NCBI RefSeq assembly: GCF_051020975.1
Contig: NC_135036.1
Span: 5,270,001 to 5,334,000 of the forward strand
DNA from: Osmia lignaria lignaria
Lineage: Eukaryota > Arthropoda > Insecta > Hymenoptera > Megachilidae
Direction: 5' to 3'
Length of the DNA: 64,000 nt
Shown: positions 35,916 through 49,640 of the stretch, one piece after another
Numbering within the stretch: position 1 is the stretch's first letter
Layout: each line of letters starts with the position of its first letter
Notes under the pieces: generated by a model
Seen by the model: only the letters and a program-made list of their open reading frames with translations
Databases searched by the model: none
Told to the model about the DNA's origin: nothing
Translations under genes and position numbers: made by a program

Positions 35916-38900
35916 TTAAAATTTAGAAATATAACTACCATAACTGATTCATAGCTGTATAGACATATTAAATTATTTTCATTTATAATATTCTTCTAAC
36001 TTACTGTATATCCGCTCCGTAATACCAAAGATTAATTCGTTCATTATAACAGTAACAGCTGAGCACGTAGAACAGACTAGGGGTGATTTGGACGGGTAGA
36101 ACGTGACAGTGCTTGATCAGGCAACTAGAACAGCATGAGATCAGACCTTTATTAACGGAAGTTCGAGGAGGTTTATTACATAGTCCACGGCGATTCAATT
36201 ACGATATTACATGTTGGCCAGTAAACGTTGAAGCGTCCCATTTTGCACGGGAAAAGATTATCTTTCTCTTTGAACCCCAGAGATCTAATCAATTAAGTAA
36301 ATCATCTAGAGAAAATGTTAATTCATAACCTACTTCTCTTTTTACTTCTTGATTAAATTGTTTAGGAAAATTTCCAATCGCATTTTCCCTCTGATCGTTC
36401 GACAGCGGAGTTAATTGAAAAAAAAAAGGCAAGATCTTTGAAAAATGCTTCGAAATCTCATTTCCTGTGACCATGGAACAGCACCTGGAAATTTAATTTC
36501 CCGCTAAAGTTGAGAATTTATACTGCCAGCAGGACATCGTGTATTAACATTAATAAGAAAAGTTACAAAGGCTCCACTCGAGTGAAAACTTTTCATGGCC
36601 TCTTTCACGTGTCCCACAAAATATTATTGTTTCATGGCTTTTAAGGTATTAAAACAGCAATTACAATCCAGTTACTATGTTACAGCTACTTGTAATGTCC
36701 TTGTAAAATATTTCTTTCACTTTACGCGCATAAATGATATAAAAATGCAAATGCCTGAAATAAATTGGTGAAAGTTAATAACTGTCAGCGTTATAAGTTT
36801 TCTGCAGCTGTGTAGCGCCTCCCTTAAAAAAGAGAAGAAGAAAATAAAACACTTTAGACAAAGTGTTACATCGCGCGATTATGATTTAATTAAACTTTTA
36901 TTACAAAGTAAATTAATTAAATTACCAGTTACCTAAATTTGAAAAGTTTCATCCTCCACCCATTAGCATCTAAAAATGAAATATCAAACAAACTTTGAAA
37001 TAAAATATTGGTTTCTATGCTTCAATTACATCGATACTGTTTTTGAGGAAGATATTGATTTCGGTTGCAAAGAAAACACGGAAAAACGTAACAAAATATG
37101 GGAGGCCCTTTGTGGCGAAGTGAATAGCATGCTTGTTTTGGGTTCTGAATATCCCAGAACCGAGCCCCGTCCGGGTGCGAGTGTTTTTCCATGTGAAACT
37201 AAATTTCCATTTCCACGTAAATTTCTATCCGCGTGCACAGGCTTGGGAAAATATAACAGATCTTTATCGGAAAAGCCGGAAAAATAGGAAGATACTGGGG
37301 TAGGTGCATACCTCCTATTCAATGACAGAACGCAGTTTGGAATATGAATCTGAAAAAGAAAAACTAGTATTATTACAGCATATATTACGATTTAAATGTA
37401 AATTCACGTCTGAAAAATGTGTATGCGAAGGCGGAAAAAGGAATCTTCAAAAGGGAGGAAAAAATTGTCTGTATATAAAAGGAGAAAGAAGTGACTTGAA
37501 TAATACACGTGAAGCTCAAAGAAAAGCTTCTTCAAAGGAACACAGTTTTTAAAGTAGCAAAGAAAAGAAAGAAATATTCAGAAAAATATGTGTGTGAAAG
37601 AAGACGCTAAAGTGGTCTGCATAGGGCGGCTAAATTTCTTCTTGTACTCATTTTGAGCCTTCAGGGTGGAATAATCCCTTAACCCCTTAAACGATCCACT
37701 GTTCAACCGGAAAACAATTATTTCCCTCCCACGTGTTTGATAAAAAAAAGCGAATGAAAAAGAGGTTATTTTCTGGTTATTCGAGAAAAGCTGATACAAA
37801 ATAATATTCTTCCAATCAAAGTGGAATATTACTATTAACAGGTTGATTGGCATACAAAATTGTGTATAAAATCCTTTGTAATCCAGAAAATTTTAAATAA
37901 ATCATAAAATCCGTATGTACTTTCTTTGATAATTTATTTTTAAAGTATTTTGAATTCTTTTGTTCGTCTTTAAATTTTAAATAACTATATTTTGTGAATA
38001 AACAAAGAAACTACTTTGCTATTCCAGTGCCAACTGCACATTACTTTTGACATTCTAAAAACTATTTTAAAGAAACTCAAAGGGATGACTACAATTGCCC
38101 AATGCAAAATACTTGCACATCAAAGTAGATAAAATAGTTTATCTTATCGCAAAATTATTTTTATTTATGCTCAGTTATATAGCGACTATGGCGAAAGGGT
38201 TAATAATAATTAAAAATCACAATTAGGATCCAAGATGCAGTGAACGATAATAATGTGAAAATTATTTTAAATCAAAATCAAAAAATCAGATTTGTTGAAA
38301 GTTTGAAGATAGCCTAATCCTTTAACGAGTCAAGAATACTCCTCTGATTAAAATCGGTACAAATCACCTCGTTTATTAGACTGAACAGTAAGTTCAAAGT
38401 CCTTTCGTGTACGAAACCCTCGACATCCTAGCGTTGTTTGCAACGGTATCGTGTCGTTCCCTTGTACGACAATATGTCCAGGTTCACGCAACGCCTTTGT
38501 GCAGGGCAAGCCATGTTGCATGTAACGACTAGTCGATCAACATCCCCAATCCTGGCCTATTGTTTGCGCCGAGCAACCGATCGGCAGAGGTCAGAGACAT
38601 GGAAGGCTCGATCGAACGACTCCAGTCTGGAAGGGAAATAAAAACCGCGATTCCTAGACGACTATAAATGGAACGATGGTTATAAACTACGTGTCGTTTA
38701 CTCGCCCCCAGAATGTATATGTATCAGAAGGGTGAAATTGGATACGGGTGAGAAGAGGTGTTAACGTTAATTAGAAAATTTGTATACTTTTGCTGTCGTG
38801 TTTTATTCGTATCGAAATTGGAAATTAACCCTTCTGCTTTTAGGGACGATTATAATTGCCCAATGCTAAATATTTACACATCAAAATAGATAAAATAGAA

Positions 38901-40104
38901 TTTTTATTTTAAAAATAAAAATACTTATACCTAAAAAATTTGTTGTTGCAAGATTATTTTTATTTATGCTATAGCAAAGGGGTTGATAACAATTCAACAA
39001 TTGTAATTTGCATCCAAGATACAGTGAACGATAATAATGTGAAAAGGTTAATTATAAAGGTAACTGTGTCCGAACATTTCTCGATCTTAATGAGGGAAAC
39101 TTTGTTCTATGGCACGAGGCGTAAATTTTCACTTAATTGGTTAAAATTTAAAGCGTGATATCTCGCGGCACGTAGATCCTGGTCAGAGATAAATGTTCGC
39201 CGTGCTATGTAAACGCGCCATTACGTGCAATCACATGACAGGAAAGTATAGTTAATAGAGAGTGTGGTGCAACGTCGCGTTAAGCTTTAATCAATAAACA
39301 AATAGGGGTAGAAAGCACGTAGAAGCCAGGTGAACTAGACAAGCAATTACCTTCACACGGATTAATCGAGTAACTTTCAATCAACTTTTCTAGAAAAATT
39401 TATCGATCAACTCAATGATTATTAATGAAATACTTGAGGTTCGTTAAAATAATTGCAAAAGTGACTTTCAGAAATTTGCAATTTTAGTTTTTGAATATCT
39501 TGAAATTCAAATTAAATTATTCTCCCTTTTTATGAAAATTATTTTCTTTTTTTGAAATAATTTTTGACCCTTTAGAGGACAATTGCAAACATTTAAACCA
39601 TAAATGACTCACAACTTGTTAATTGATATTGAAACAGGATTCGATAAACCTCAATGAAACCTGAACGAAACGAATGTGTAAAGCAAATATCCCTGCTTAT
39701 CGACAACAAACAGATAAATCAACGCTAGTAACGTGGAAATTTCATAGTGCAAACGGTATCCTGACACCATTGCCATTTGGATGCGGGTTTGCATGTTCGC
39801 CATTTGAATTTTTGGCAAACAGCCAGTCGAATTTCTCGACCATTATGCAAATCGATGGCAAACTGTTGCGCTGTTCCTCGAGAAAGCAACGCTCAAGTTA
39901 CCCCGGAGCCTGGATTATTTCCAGCCCTTTTTCGTCTTTTAAGTTCATGGTACATGGAAATCATTTTTCAGCTAACAGTTACTCGAAGAAAATATAAAAA
40001 TAACACCATTGGTACTATTTTATTCTATTTTCTATGGTTTCAAATATTTTTAAGTCAATACAACGTTAAATATTTTAGATTTTGTGTAAGATTTTGAATG
40101 GCTT

Positions 40105-40960
40105 ATGGAATAAAGTAGTACAGATAAACGTTTGGTCAGACATGTTATAAAATGATCTATGTAGCTTACTATCTCTAAAGAAATGAAGTATAAGTGGAAA
40201 TCTTGAAGATAAGTTCAAACGAAGAATGGTGTTAGTTATGGAGTTAAGTAGAATAGGTAAACGCCTGCTCAGACATATTAAATGCCTACTCCAATTATGA
40301 GAATATCTTTTTCAAAAAATGAAATATACGTAGAATAGAAATTGAATATAAGTGGAAATCTTGGAGATAAATTCGAACTAGAAAGGTTGTTGGTGATGGT
40401 GTTAAGTAGAACAAGTAATCACTCGGTCAGGCATATTTAATGCAGCGTGCAGTAATTATGAAAATGATATTTGAAAAAGAAATTGAATATAAGCAAGATA
40501 GAAGTGAAATATAACTGGAAATCTTGAAGATAAGTTCAAACAAAGAAGAGTGTTAGTTATGGGGTTAAGTAGAATAGGTAAACTGGTTAGACATATTCAA
40601 TGCCTGGTATAATTATGAAAATGATATATACTTTTGCAGTTTAAAAAAAATTAAATATCAGTAGAATGGAAATGAAATATAAATGGAAATCTTGGAGATA
40701 CGTTCGAACAAGAAAGGTTATTCGTTATGGAATTAAGTAGTACAAGTAAACACTTGATCAGACCAGTTCAATACCTGTCGTAATTATGAAAGTGGTATCT
40801 ATTGCTCGCTGCTTTTTAAGGAAATTAAATTCAAGTGGAATAGAAATGAAATACAAGGGGTAATCTTGAAATGAGAAAGGTTCTTGATCATTGAGTCAAG
40901 TAGAATAGGTAAACGCTTGGTCAGGCATCTCCACTACTCTCAGTAATTTTGAAAAAAGGT
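40105..40960 (+). repeat. ~133-168-bp tandem repeat, six units
   Basis: AAGTAGAATAGGTAAACGCT-like landmarks occur near 40112, 40245, 40403, 40567, 40735 and 40898. They are joined by shared blocks GGAAATCTTGGAGATAAGTT and AATTATGAAAATGATAT. The units are diverged. Confidence 0.75.
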
Positions 40961-42750
40961 ATCGATCGCTCGATACTTTTCAGATTGGAAACGAAATGTG
41001 AGTTGAAACCTTCGACATAGGATCAAGTTAGAAAGCTTTTTTTAAGGTTTCACTACAATCTTGGCGAACGTTAAGCCTTCATTGAACGTTTTCAGACTGT
41101 TTCGCTTTCTGTAAGGTTTCCCGGTGCTGTTTGTTTGGGTTATTTCTGGCTCAAACGTGACCGAGACTTACGTTGCCATTCAATTAAACGTCTATTAATA
41201 ACTTTGCTGTTCATTTTCACTCGAATAACATAAAAAAAAATGAAAATTATATCGTTTACTAAAAGTAGCAAATAAAACGATTATAAATCAAATAAGTGGA
41301 ATTACAAAGTATCAATATGTTATATTCAATTCAAATCACTTTTCTTTTGAAATATTATCTCGACGCTTTTTCTTGTCCTGCTCGTATGCAAGAAGACGAC
41401 TTTCATCGAGCTTTTATAAAGGAATCAAGCTTAAAAGCAGAGGCCTGTTCGATCGCCTCGCTTTGATGTTCACTCGAAGATGTAGGCAAATTTTAGAGCA
41501 CGTAATTTAACTGCTGTCAGCGTAATGGAAAAATAAAAGCTTTGATCGGCTTCGCGTAATCGGCTGACGCGATGAAAATCGTCTCGTTTCCCTTTTCAGA
41601 CACACTCTGTCTCTATTTAACTTTCATGAATTTCGTCGATCTCGTTATTACTTTGGAAAGTCTCATCAGCAGTCGTACCTGATTGTATGGTAATTGAATT
41701 TTAGCTAACATATCCCTGAACAGAGATTATTGAATAAAAAATATTCCAAAGTACCTTGTCATTTTCTCCACCTTTATATTAAATTAGAAATAATTTTTTC
41801 CACTTCTGCTATAATTATTAATACTGTAATCGTTCAAATTTCCTATTTAATATATTTCTTTCGTCGTTTCTTCCACCCTATTATCTTGAAAAAAAATTAA
41901 TACTTGATGAATTTCTCTTGGGATTGCCTTCCCAAACGAAACGAACCTATGAAAAGCTTGCAAGGAGCAAAAAAGAAAGCTTTTCTAATTTTCCGACTTT
42001 TCATCAAGAAGGATCGACGTCGAAACGATTACTAAATTTCCAAGTTTTAAGAGCGTTTGAAGATACAACAGTTCAGCATTTTTCGTTAGGCTTGAATCTT
42101 CATAAAAAAACACCACAGGGGACATTCATGTCAGTCTTATATGAAATCTTCTTTTTTTAAGTGCAACCCTTCTCGGTTGACAATCATTATGACCTGTGTC
42201 ATAATAACAAGATACATGTTCTCAATAGAGCCAACAACTAGTGGCTATCATTTACCTAGAAAGCGATTCTTTAGCGTGGAAACGGTGAACTTTGTCAAGT
42301 AGAGAATCTGCGGAACATTTTCTTCCTCTACTTGATGGCTCTAAAGTGACGCGTTAAAGTGGTGCAGAGAATTCTGGATCTAGAAACTTTTATCTCCTTT
42401 GGATGTTTCAGTGAAATATTTGCGAACATTTTTTTCCCTATTATCCGAGGAAAAAGGGAATAGCAGCCAGGGAAAATCGTTGATCAAAATCTAAAAAATA
42501 TAAAAATGGTAGAAAATATTAATAACGATAAATTTCTTCTACCTTGCTATTAAAATAATTGACACTTCTTTGACTACTGTATTTTTGATATGAATTTTGA
42601 AACCTGGTAAATGAGTTAGTATAGTTGTAAATGGGTAAGATGGCGAATATTTTTTGTTTGCTTCTTTTTTTATTGTTATACCATTTTTATACAGTTTTAA
42701 CAAAGGTAAGTTTTGTTTGGGACGTCAATTTTGGCACACGTAGTGTGGGT

Positions 42751-42900
42751 GGCGGACCATGGAGAGAGCCACATTTGGAATTGAAATTTCTGTTTATTGA
42801 AATTTGGCTCTCCAAGTGTTTGGGAGAGCCACCCTAATTTTTTAAAAATCATTCTCCCAGCACATGGAACCATTCTATTTAAGAATTACATATTAGCTAT
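42751..42900 (+). mobile_element. piggyBac-like MITE copy 6
   Basis: Core GGCGGACCATGGAGAGAGCC intact at 42751, followed by the AT-rich body. The TTAA start is not preserved. A second GGGAGAGCCACC-like block lies at about 42822. Confidence 0.45.
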
Positions 42901-44496
42901 TGTTTCTTTAAATAAAAAATAAAATAGTTATACTTATTTTCGTTTGAGATATCCATCTTACTCCATCTTCCCCTAAATTTTTAGACACCCTTGAATATTC
43001 TGCATGATACTGTGAGTAAGGTGTAAGGTGAAGAGTAAAATTATCGTATAATAGGAAGATAAGGGATAATAATGATGATGTTGTGTCGCAATAACGAAAC
43101 GGGTCACAGACGGTCCATAAAGAGCAAAAAACAAAGAAATATATGCGCATTGCGGATAGAGGATCGATGAAACACAATGGAAAAGCACTTATCGTGAGCG
43201 CGACGGAGACGTTTCTTTCATTTCTCAAGCCGGTTCCACAATTCCTCGGTCCTATCCATATTTAAGGGCCACATTTTCTCTGGTGTTTCGTATTTCGGAA
43301 TGCTTTCAAGCAGCCGTGACGCGTCTTCGGGCTTAATGCCGGATTTATACCTTTTGCTGGGAGTCTATGTCAGCTTTTCCTCCCTGTCAGATCTATTTTC
43401 GGCGCTTTCTGAGCGTCGACACTGTAGATCGTGTCTCGTTTCGGCGTGGATGTTCCTGTTGCAAATTAACTTTCCCATCTCGGAACGTGAAACACGTCTC
43501 GGAAACTTGCATACGAAATTTCTGGTTAATTTTCGTTTTTATTCAAATCCCTTGTGGGGCACCATAAAAGCTAGAAGCAATTCATGCTTCCACTATACTA
43601 CGACGTTATTATATTATTAATCATGAAATGTAATTTGAATTTTTTCAATTTAGGAGCTTTTACAGTTCTGCAAATTTTTTATTCGAATAAATTTATATTT
43701 TTATCTTTAATTTTAATTCTGAAACTCGGGAAACCGTGGAAACCTTATGGGGGTGGAGTATCCCCATTTTCTCTGAGGATAAGAATTTTATTTTCCAAAG
43801 TGAGAAAGTATAAAAAAAGAAGCAATTTTTAAATACTTAAATTATTTAAAAATAAAGAAATTGAATTGTAATTTAAAAGTGCTTTTCTCTCGGTACCACT
43901 GAACACCAAAAACGTTGATTTCTAATGTCACAGGATGTCAGGTGTCTCAAAGGGAGATGCATGATTAGAGTCGTTGTAAATCCTGGCAAATCCCGGCAGA
44001 AGCATGGAATGAAAGTAACCAGGATACTCGGTAGCTGAGTTACGTTGAATACGAGTGCCGTCAGCATATTTACAGTTGTTCCACGGTGAGTGAATGAAGC
44101 TGGGACGACAAAGAAATCCTTCGGGGCTGCTCCTGTCGGGTTTCATCCCCTAGAATAAAACATCGAGCCGAGTCGGTTCCATATGGATGAGCGACTCGAT
44201 TTTCTAGATTCCTGCCTCGGTATTATATCCCGTGGCCCTTCAGCCGAAATATCTGGTATCTGCATCCTTATGCATGGAAATACATAATGTCTTGTTTATT
44301 TTTCGTGGAAAATTTCTCTTATCAAGTTATGGAACAATTTATATCGTTTTGACGATCCTTCTGCTGCATTTAACAGTAAATAGATGAAGATGTTAAGGAA
44401 ATGATAATTTTGGCTGAAATATTTTTTATCAACTATCATTTTTCAAACATTTTGCAAAATTTCACTAAAATAACCCTTTCACCATTCTATGTTTCT

Positions 44497-44652
44497 GAAG
44501 TTCCAAAATTTCAATATTCCAAAGTTCCAAAATTCTAATATTCTAAAATTCTAAAATTCTAAAATTCTAAAATTCTAAAATTCTAAAATTCTAAAATTCT
44601 AAAATTCTAAAATTCTAAAATTCTAAAATTCTGAAATTCCAAAATTCTAATA
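44497..44652 (+). repeat. 8-bp tandem repeat, array 4 (nearly pure)
   Basis: Between about 44530 and 44630 the octamer CTAAAATT repeats almost perfectly for about a dozen units, flanked by more degenerate octamers. It is the youngest-looking of the six arrays. Confidence 0.9.
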
Positions 44653-45776
44653 TCGTACATAATAATGGCGATATTAAGAATGACGATAAATGGCGATATT
44701 ACTAAGTTTTCACTGCTGATTCGACATTTCAATTTAATTTAAAACAATCATGGAGCAAACTGTTTGAGTTTCTTTCTACCGAAAGAAAAACAGAGGCTTC
44801 AAAGAAAAACTGTGCAAGTTTATCTAACTCTTACTACAAGAAAATCCGTTTTTACTCGAAGCGTCTACCAAACGCCATGGAATATATTCTTCGCAACTCG
44901 ATTACGTTACACTCGAGACGAGATTTTCCACGTTCGCTGGGAACGCATTGACGCTCGGAAAACTGTTGGGAAAACAATGAGACCGCGGTTGGCGTTAACA
45001 CGAATCCTCGGGGCTCGTGCTCTCTCGCTGCCGAAAGAAAGAGCAATTTTCCAGACCGGTTCCCATGGCTGACACGTTTTGTGCTCCCCTTTGAAACCGA
45101 AAACACGTCACCATTGAATTTTCCCTAAGAAACAATGAATTTTCACTGAATTTTCATTATTTAAATTATAAATAAATAATTCTTCACATTCCAACGTCTA
45201 TATTATTTCAATCCAATATATAATTTGTAGATTTAATTCAATTTTTCAATATTTGGACCTCAGAGCCAGAGTGTATTTCTACTTTTTTAAAACAAATAAT
45301 ATTTTATATGTTTCTAGTGTCAAATTTTTTGCTCTTCCTAATGATAAAAATTATTTTATTCTAAGTCGTTTAGTTTATAATATAATATTAATTCCATATC
45401 TTGTTTCGAGCTAAACAATCTAAAGGGCTCTTCATATTGATTTATAAAAATTTTCAAAGCCAAGCACCCTGAAGTCTAGTGTCAGGTTAAAATAATTTTA
45501 AACAAAAATAGCCTTTTGTCGAAGAATTGTCATAAACTCCCTTTAGAAAGTTATTCCATTGAATGATAGGAACAGTATACATTTCAATATAAATACCTCG
45601 ATGAAATTTATAACTTAAAATAAGAAATTGGAAACCAGTCATTTTTACCCCTTTGATAGTTCTAGTGTTAAACAATAAAATAATACATTCTTTATTCTTT
45701 ATTTTTCTAATGGTTTCAAAATTACAAAGCTTGTGCACCTTTTATTTGCTTTCCTGGAGAATTTGAAAAGTGTAAT

Positions 45777-45960
45777 TTAATCCTTGAATGGGGGACCATG
45801 GAGAGAACCCCAATTTTAATTTAATATCGTATTTCATATTATTTTCATTTTTAACATTTTACGCTGTTCCTTTAAAAATTATTCTTTCAATATATGAAAC
45901 TTCTTCGTTTGAAAATGATAAATTTTATTCTTTTATATGTTTTGAAAATTTGGGCACTTT
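45777..45960 (+). mobile_element. piggyBac-like MITE copy 7
   Basis: TTAA (45777-45780), TCCTTGAATGGGGGACCATGG, then the AATTTTAATTTAAT body and the TTTAAAAATTATTCTTTCAA block shared with copies 2 and 4. Confidence 0.55.
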
Positions 45961-47889
45961 AGCTTTAGGGTCCAGATTTATTAATTGCCATTATTTTCCT
46001 TTGAAAATTTCAGGTACTTAATGAAATTTTACTGTCCAGTTTATTCTCTTAACAATTCACCGTGGAATTCTCGTAACATCTTCGGAAAATAATTAAACAG
46101 CCGTGACAGTGGGATCGCTAACGAATTCGTAATGAATTCTTCGTCACCGTCGTAACAGGCAATTACTCTTTGAATAGACACTAATTAACTTCAGAATTCT
46201 AAGCCGGTCGTTTGTAACAACGTTTCCCGGGCATATTTTCGGTGAAACTTTGTTTTCGAGCCAGCTAACCATTTCCGTTCTCGTAAACGTAATTACGTGA
46301 TACGGAGGATATGCAACAGGAACAGCTAATGGGCTCATCGTATCCGTTATAGGATTCCCGTGGGTGGTTATTGCCTCCTGGCGCAAAGAATATTTATTTC
46401 TGTCCAACGATGGCTACGTTCGAAGTTAATTTATTCATCGTAAAACATAATCCATCAGGAATAGGGGATGGAAATGGACGGTGGAAAAAAATGTTGCTTT
46501 CAATGTTTTAGTACCATCCTGTACCATTCGAATGTTTAAATTAAAACCTTCTATGGTGATATATTTTAATTTTATTACAGTTGATTATCTTTGCCCATTT
46601 CAAAGCGTTTGTATTTTAAAATAATTTGAAAATTATTTTATTTATAATAATAAATAAAAGAGAATGTAATAACAGAAAAATGTTAACACTAGTTCTTATT
46701 TTTATTTATAAATTGGATCAAGATATTTTTATTGAAATGCATGCTGGCTGTATATATTTAATTATATTTCATTCTTTATATATTTAGTGGTGTTCAAAAA
46801 ATCAAAATAAATGCTGATAAAGAATTAGATCTCCTCCTCCAATTGGATCAAAAAAAGAAACAGGTACCTAAAACAGGTAAATATAAAAATAATAAAATTT
46901 TCAACTTTAAAATAAGTGTGCATCAACCATTGGTAGTTCTAGTGTTAAATATTGAAAATTAATTATAAAGAAATTAGAACCTTGTTAGAAATGTTATACA
47001 TTATTTCATTAATAACAAATAAAATAATTGAAAACCGTTCCATATTCCAAATGTAACCCATCTAATTGTAAGATGGGCAATTAAAATCTCGAAGAATTCT
47101 TGATTATTCAAAATTGTTAGAAACGTTGCATTTGGCTAATAATAGAAGGAGTGCCTTCTTTCGAGGCGCAATCCATGATGAAGTTGTTACGTAATCTTTC
47201 GGCTGACGGGTCACCATTAATCGTGGAACCCTAGCCGTGGCCGCAGATTTCAGGCGCAGACACTGGCCCACCCATTCCTCACTGTGATTCATGAACCCTC
47301 GAATGAAAATTGGAATTCGTCTGCCCCTTGACTTTGTAAATGAGATCGTGTCACCGCCTTGCTTACTCCTTCGGACCCTAAATTGCCTCACCTATCCTTA
47401 CGGATTTCCTTTTCCAGGAATCTCGATGCCATCTTTGATGATATCTTATTTTATAGAAGCTATGACTATTGCAATTTCACGACCTCCTTTCTATATCTTA
47501 TAGAATTCTATTCGAGAATGTCTGGGAAATTACTAATTTTCATTAGCCGACTTGAAAATTGGGTACCTGCACACCCATAATAATTAAGGACATTTTTCAA
47601 GAAATATTTGAAAATCAATCACGTTGGAGGCTAGGTCGTTCTTTCAACGAATCAATTTTGAATTTTGAATTTGATGCCAGATCTCGTATTGACAGAACGA
47701 TAAGTACGGTATGGCGAGAAGAGTGGTATTGATGGATCATTCGATAATGATGACCGAATTGAATTTTTTTCTCGTGATAATGAGTGTTCAAGATGATGAG
47801 AACGAAGGATCACGAATTGAAATAATTTACGACATTGGTTTTTATCAAAATTTCTTTAAAAGGTATTCAATTATTTTGTAAATTATTAA

Positions 47890-48148
47890 TTTTCTATCTA
47901 TGTGTAAAATGCAATAATAAAATATTTCTCCTTTAATATGATTTTTTCAATTTTTAACAATTTCATTTGGAGAATAATTGAAAAGAGATAAAAAAGATGT
48001 TGAAAATTTGTCAACAATTATTTCTATAAAATGTAATAATTAAAATATCTCTCCTCTAATATGATTTTTCAATTTTTAATAATTTTAGTTGAAGAACAAT
48101 TAAAAAGAGATGAGAAAGATATTAAACATTTTTTAACAATTATTTCTT
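47890..48148 (+). repeat. Direct duplication of ~130 bp
   Basis: Two adjacent diverged copies share AAATATNTCTCCTNTAATATG, TTTTTCAATTTTTAA and AACAATTATTTC in the same order. Confidence 0.65.
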
Positions 48149-49074
48149 TCATAGATACCTTTGAAGCAATTTAAATTCAAACGAAGAATAATTACGAGAT
48201 GATTAATTTGACACTTGTTTGAAATTTTTTCGTTAAATATCTGCCTTAATTAGACCATCACTCTTTCCCATCATTCTTTTTTCAACCAATCACCTATCGG
48301 CAGTTTATCTATATCTCACAATCGAACAGACGTCGTATTGAATTCCTGACGGTTGTTTGGATATGTAAATGAAGCTACAGTCAATAACGCGATGTTATAG
48401 AAAGGGAATATCGATACGAAGCAACGAGAAGAATTTGATTCAGCAAAGATAAGTAAAATTCCCATCAGTACTTTAAAATACAAATTCTTGGAAAATTTGC
48501 ATTTTTATTGTCTGCCTTGAGTCTTCTGTTTCCGGAAATGCATACTATCAATCTTCTTTTTACCAGCTGAATCAGGTTTCGATCAATAGAGAATTATCTG
48601 CATTTATTCATTTTCCAAGAACTTAAAATTGATTAATATTCTTTAGTTAACAAATAAAATTCATTGAAATATTAATGCCTTTGGAAAAATATGTAACTGG
48701 GTTAATGTAACTTGAACACGAAAGAATAAAATAAAAGTGTGACCACATTCGTATTTTCTCTTACTCCATCTCTTATCTTCTTTTTCCCACTGTTCTTATC
48801 TATCACCGTGACATCACTTTTTTCTCTTCACTGTCATTTCTATCTATCAACGACGTTTTTCCTGCTCGCAGCTTGCTGCCACTGTCATATATCACTATGA
48901 CATTACGGAATTTCATTCCTTCTATCAATCTTGACGCGACTTTTTCAACGATATAATATTTACCGCTTTTTATCTGATAATTTCATCAAATCTCTGCGTT
49001 TCTATTCTCAGTCTGCTGTCAATAATATTTCTGCGGCGTTACATTATTAACAACTGAAATCATTAAATAGCATG

Positions 49075-49640
49075 TTTCTAAATTTCAAAAAATTTTAAGA
49101 TTTTAATCATAATAGTTTCTAGACTTTTAAATTTTCGAGTTTCTGAATTTTTGAATATTAACATTTTTAGGCTACGAAAATTTTCAGTTTTTAAATTTCT
49201 AAGTTTGCTGAATTCTAAATATAAAAATTTCTAAGCCTCCAATTTTCTAAATATTAAAATTTCTAAGCTCTCAATTTTCTAAGTTTTTAAATTCTTAAGC
49301 TTTCTAATTCCTAAGCTCTCAAATTTCTAAATTTTCAAATTGTCAAACTTCCAAATTGTTAAATATTAAAATTTCTAAGCTCTCAATTTCTTAAGCTTTT
49401 TAATTCCTAAATTTTCAAATTGTCAAGCTTCCAAATTTCTAAATATTAAAGTTTGGAAGCTACAAAATTTTTACATTTTTACATTTCTAAGCTTTTCATT
49501 ATGATTTCCAGTTTTCTAAATTTCTGAATATTAAAATTTGGAAGCTTCCCAATTTCTAAATATTAGAATTTTTAATCTTCCAAATTTACACCTTTTTAAA
49601 TTTCTAAGCTTCCAAATATCTAAGTATCTACGTTTCTAGG
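49075..49640 (+). repeat. Degenerate 8-bp tandem repeat, array 5
   Basis: Octamers such as CTAAATTT, TCAAATTG, CCAAATTG and CTAAGCTC run for about 565 bp. The downstream flank (49650-49690) resembles that of array 6. Confidence 0.8.

Noticed and set aside
43230..45106. Several 80-106-codon frames within the intron
   Set aside because: Higher local GC lengthens open frames, but the peptides show no family signature and overlap on both strands.
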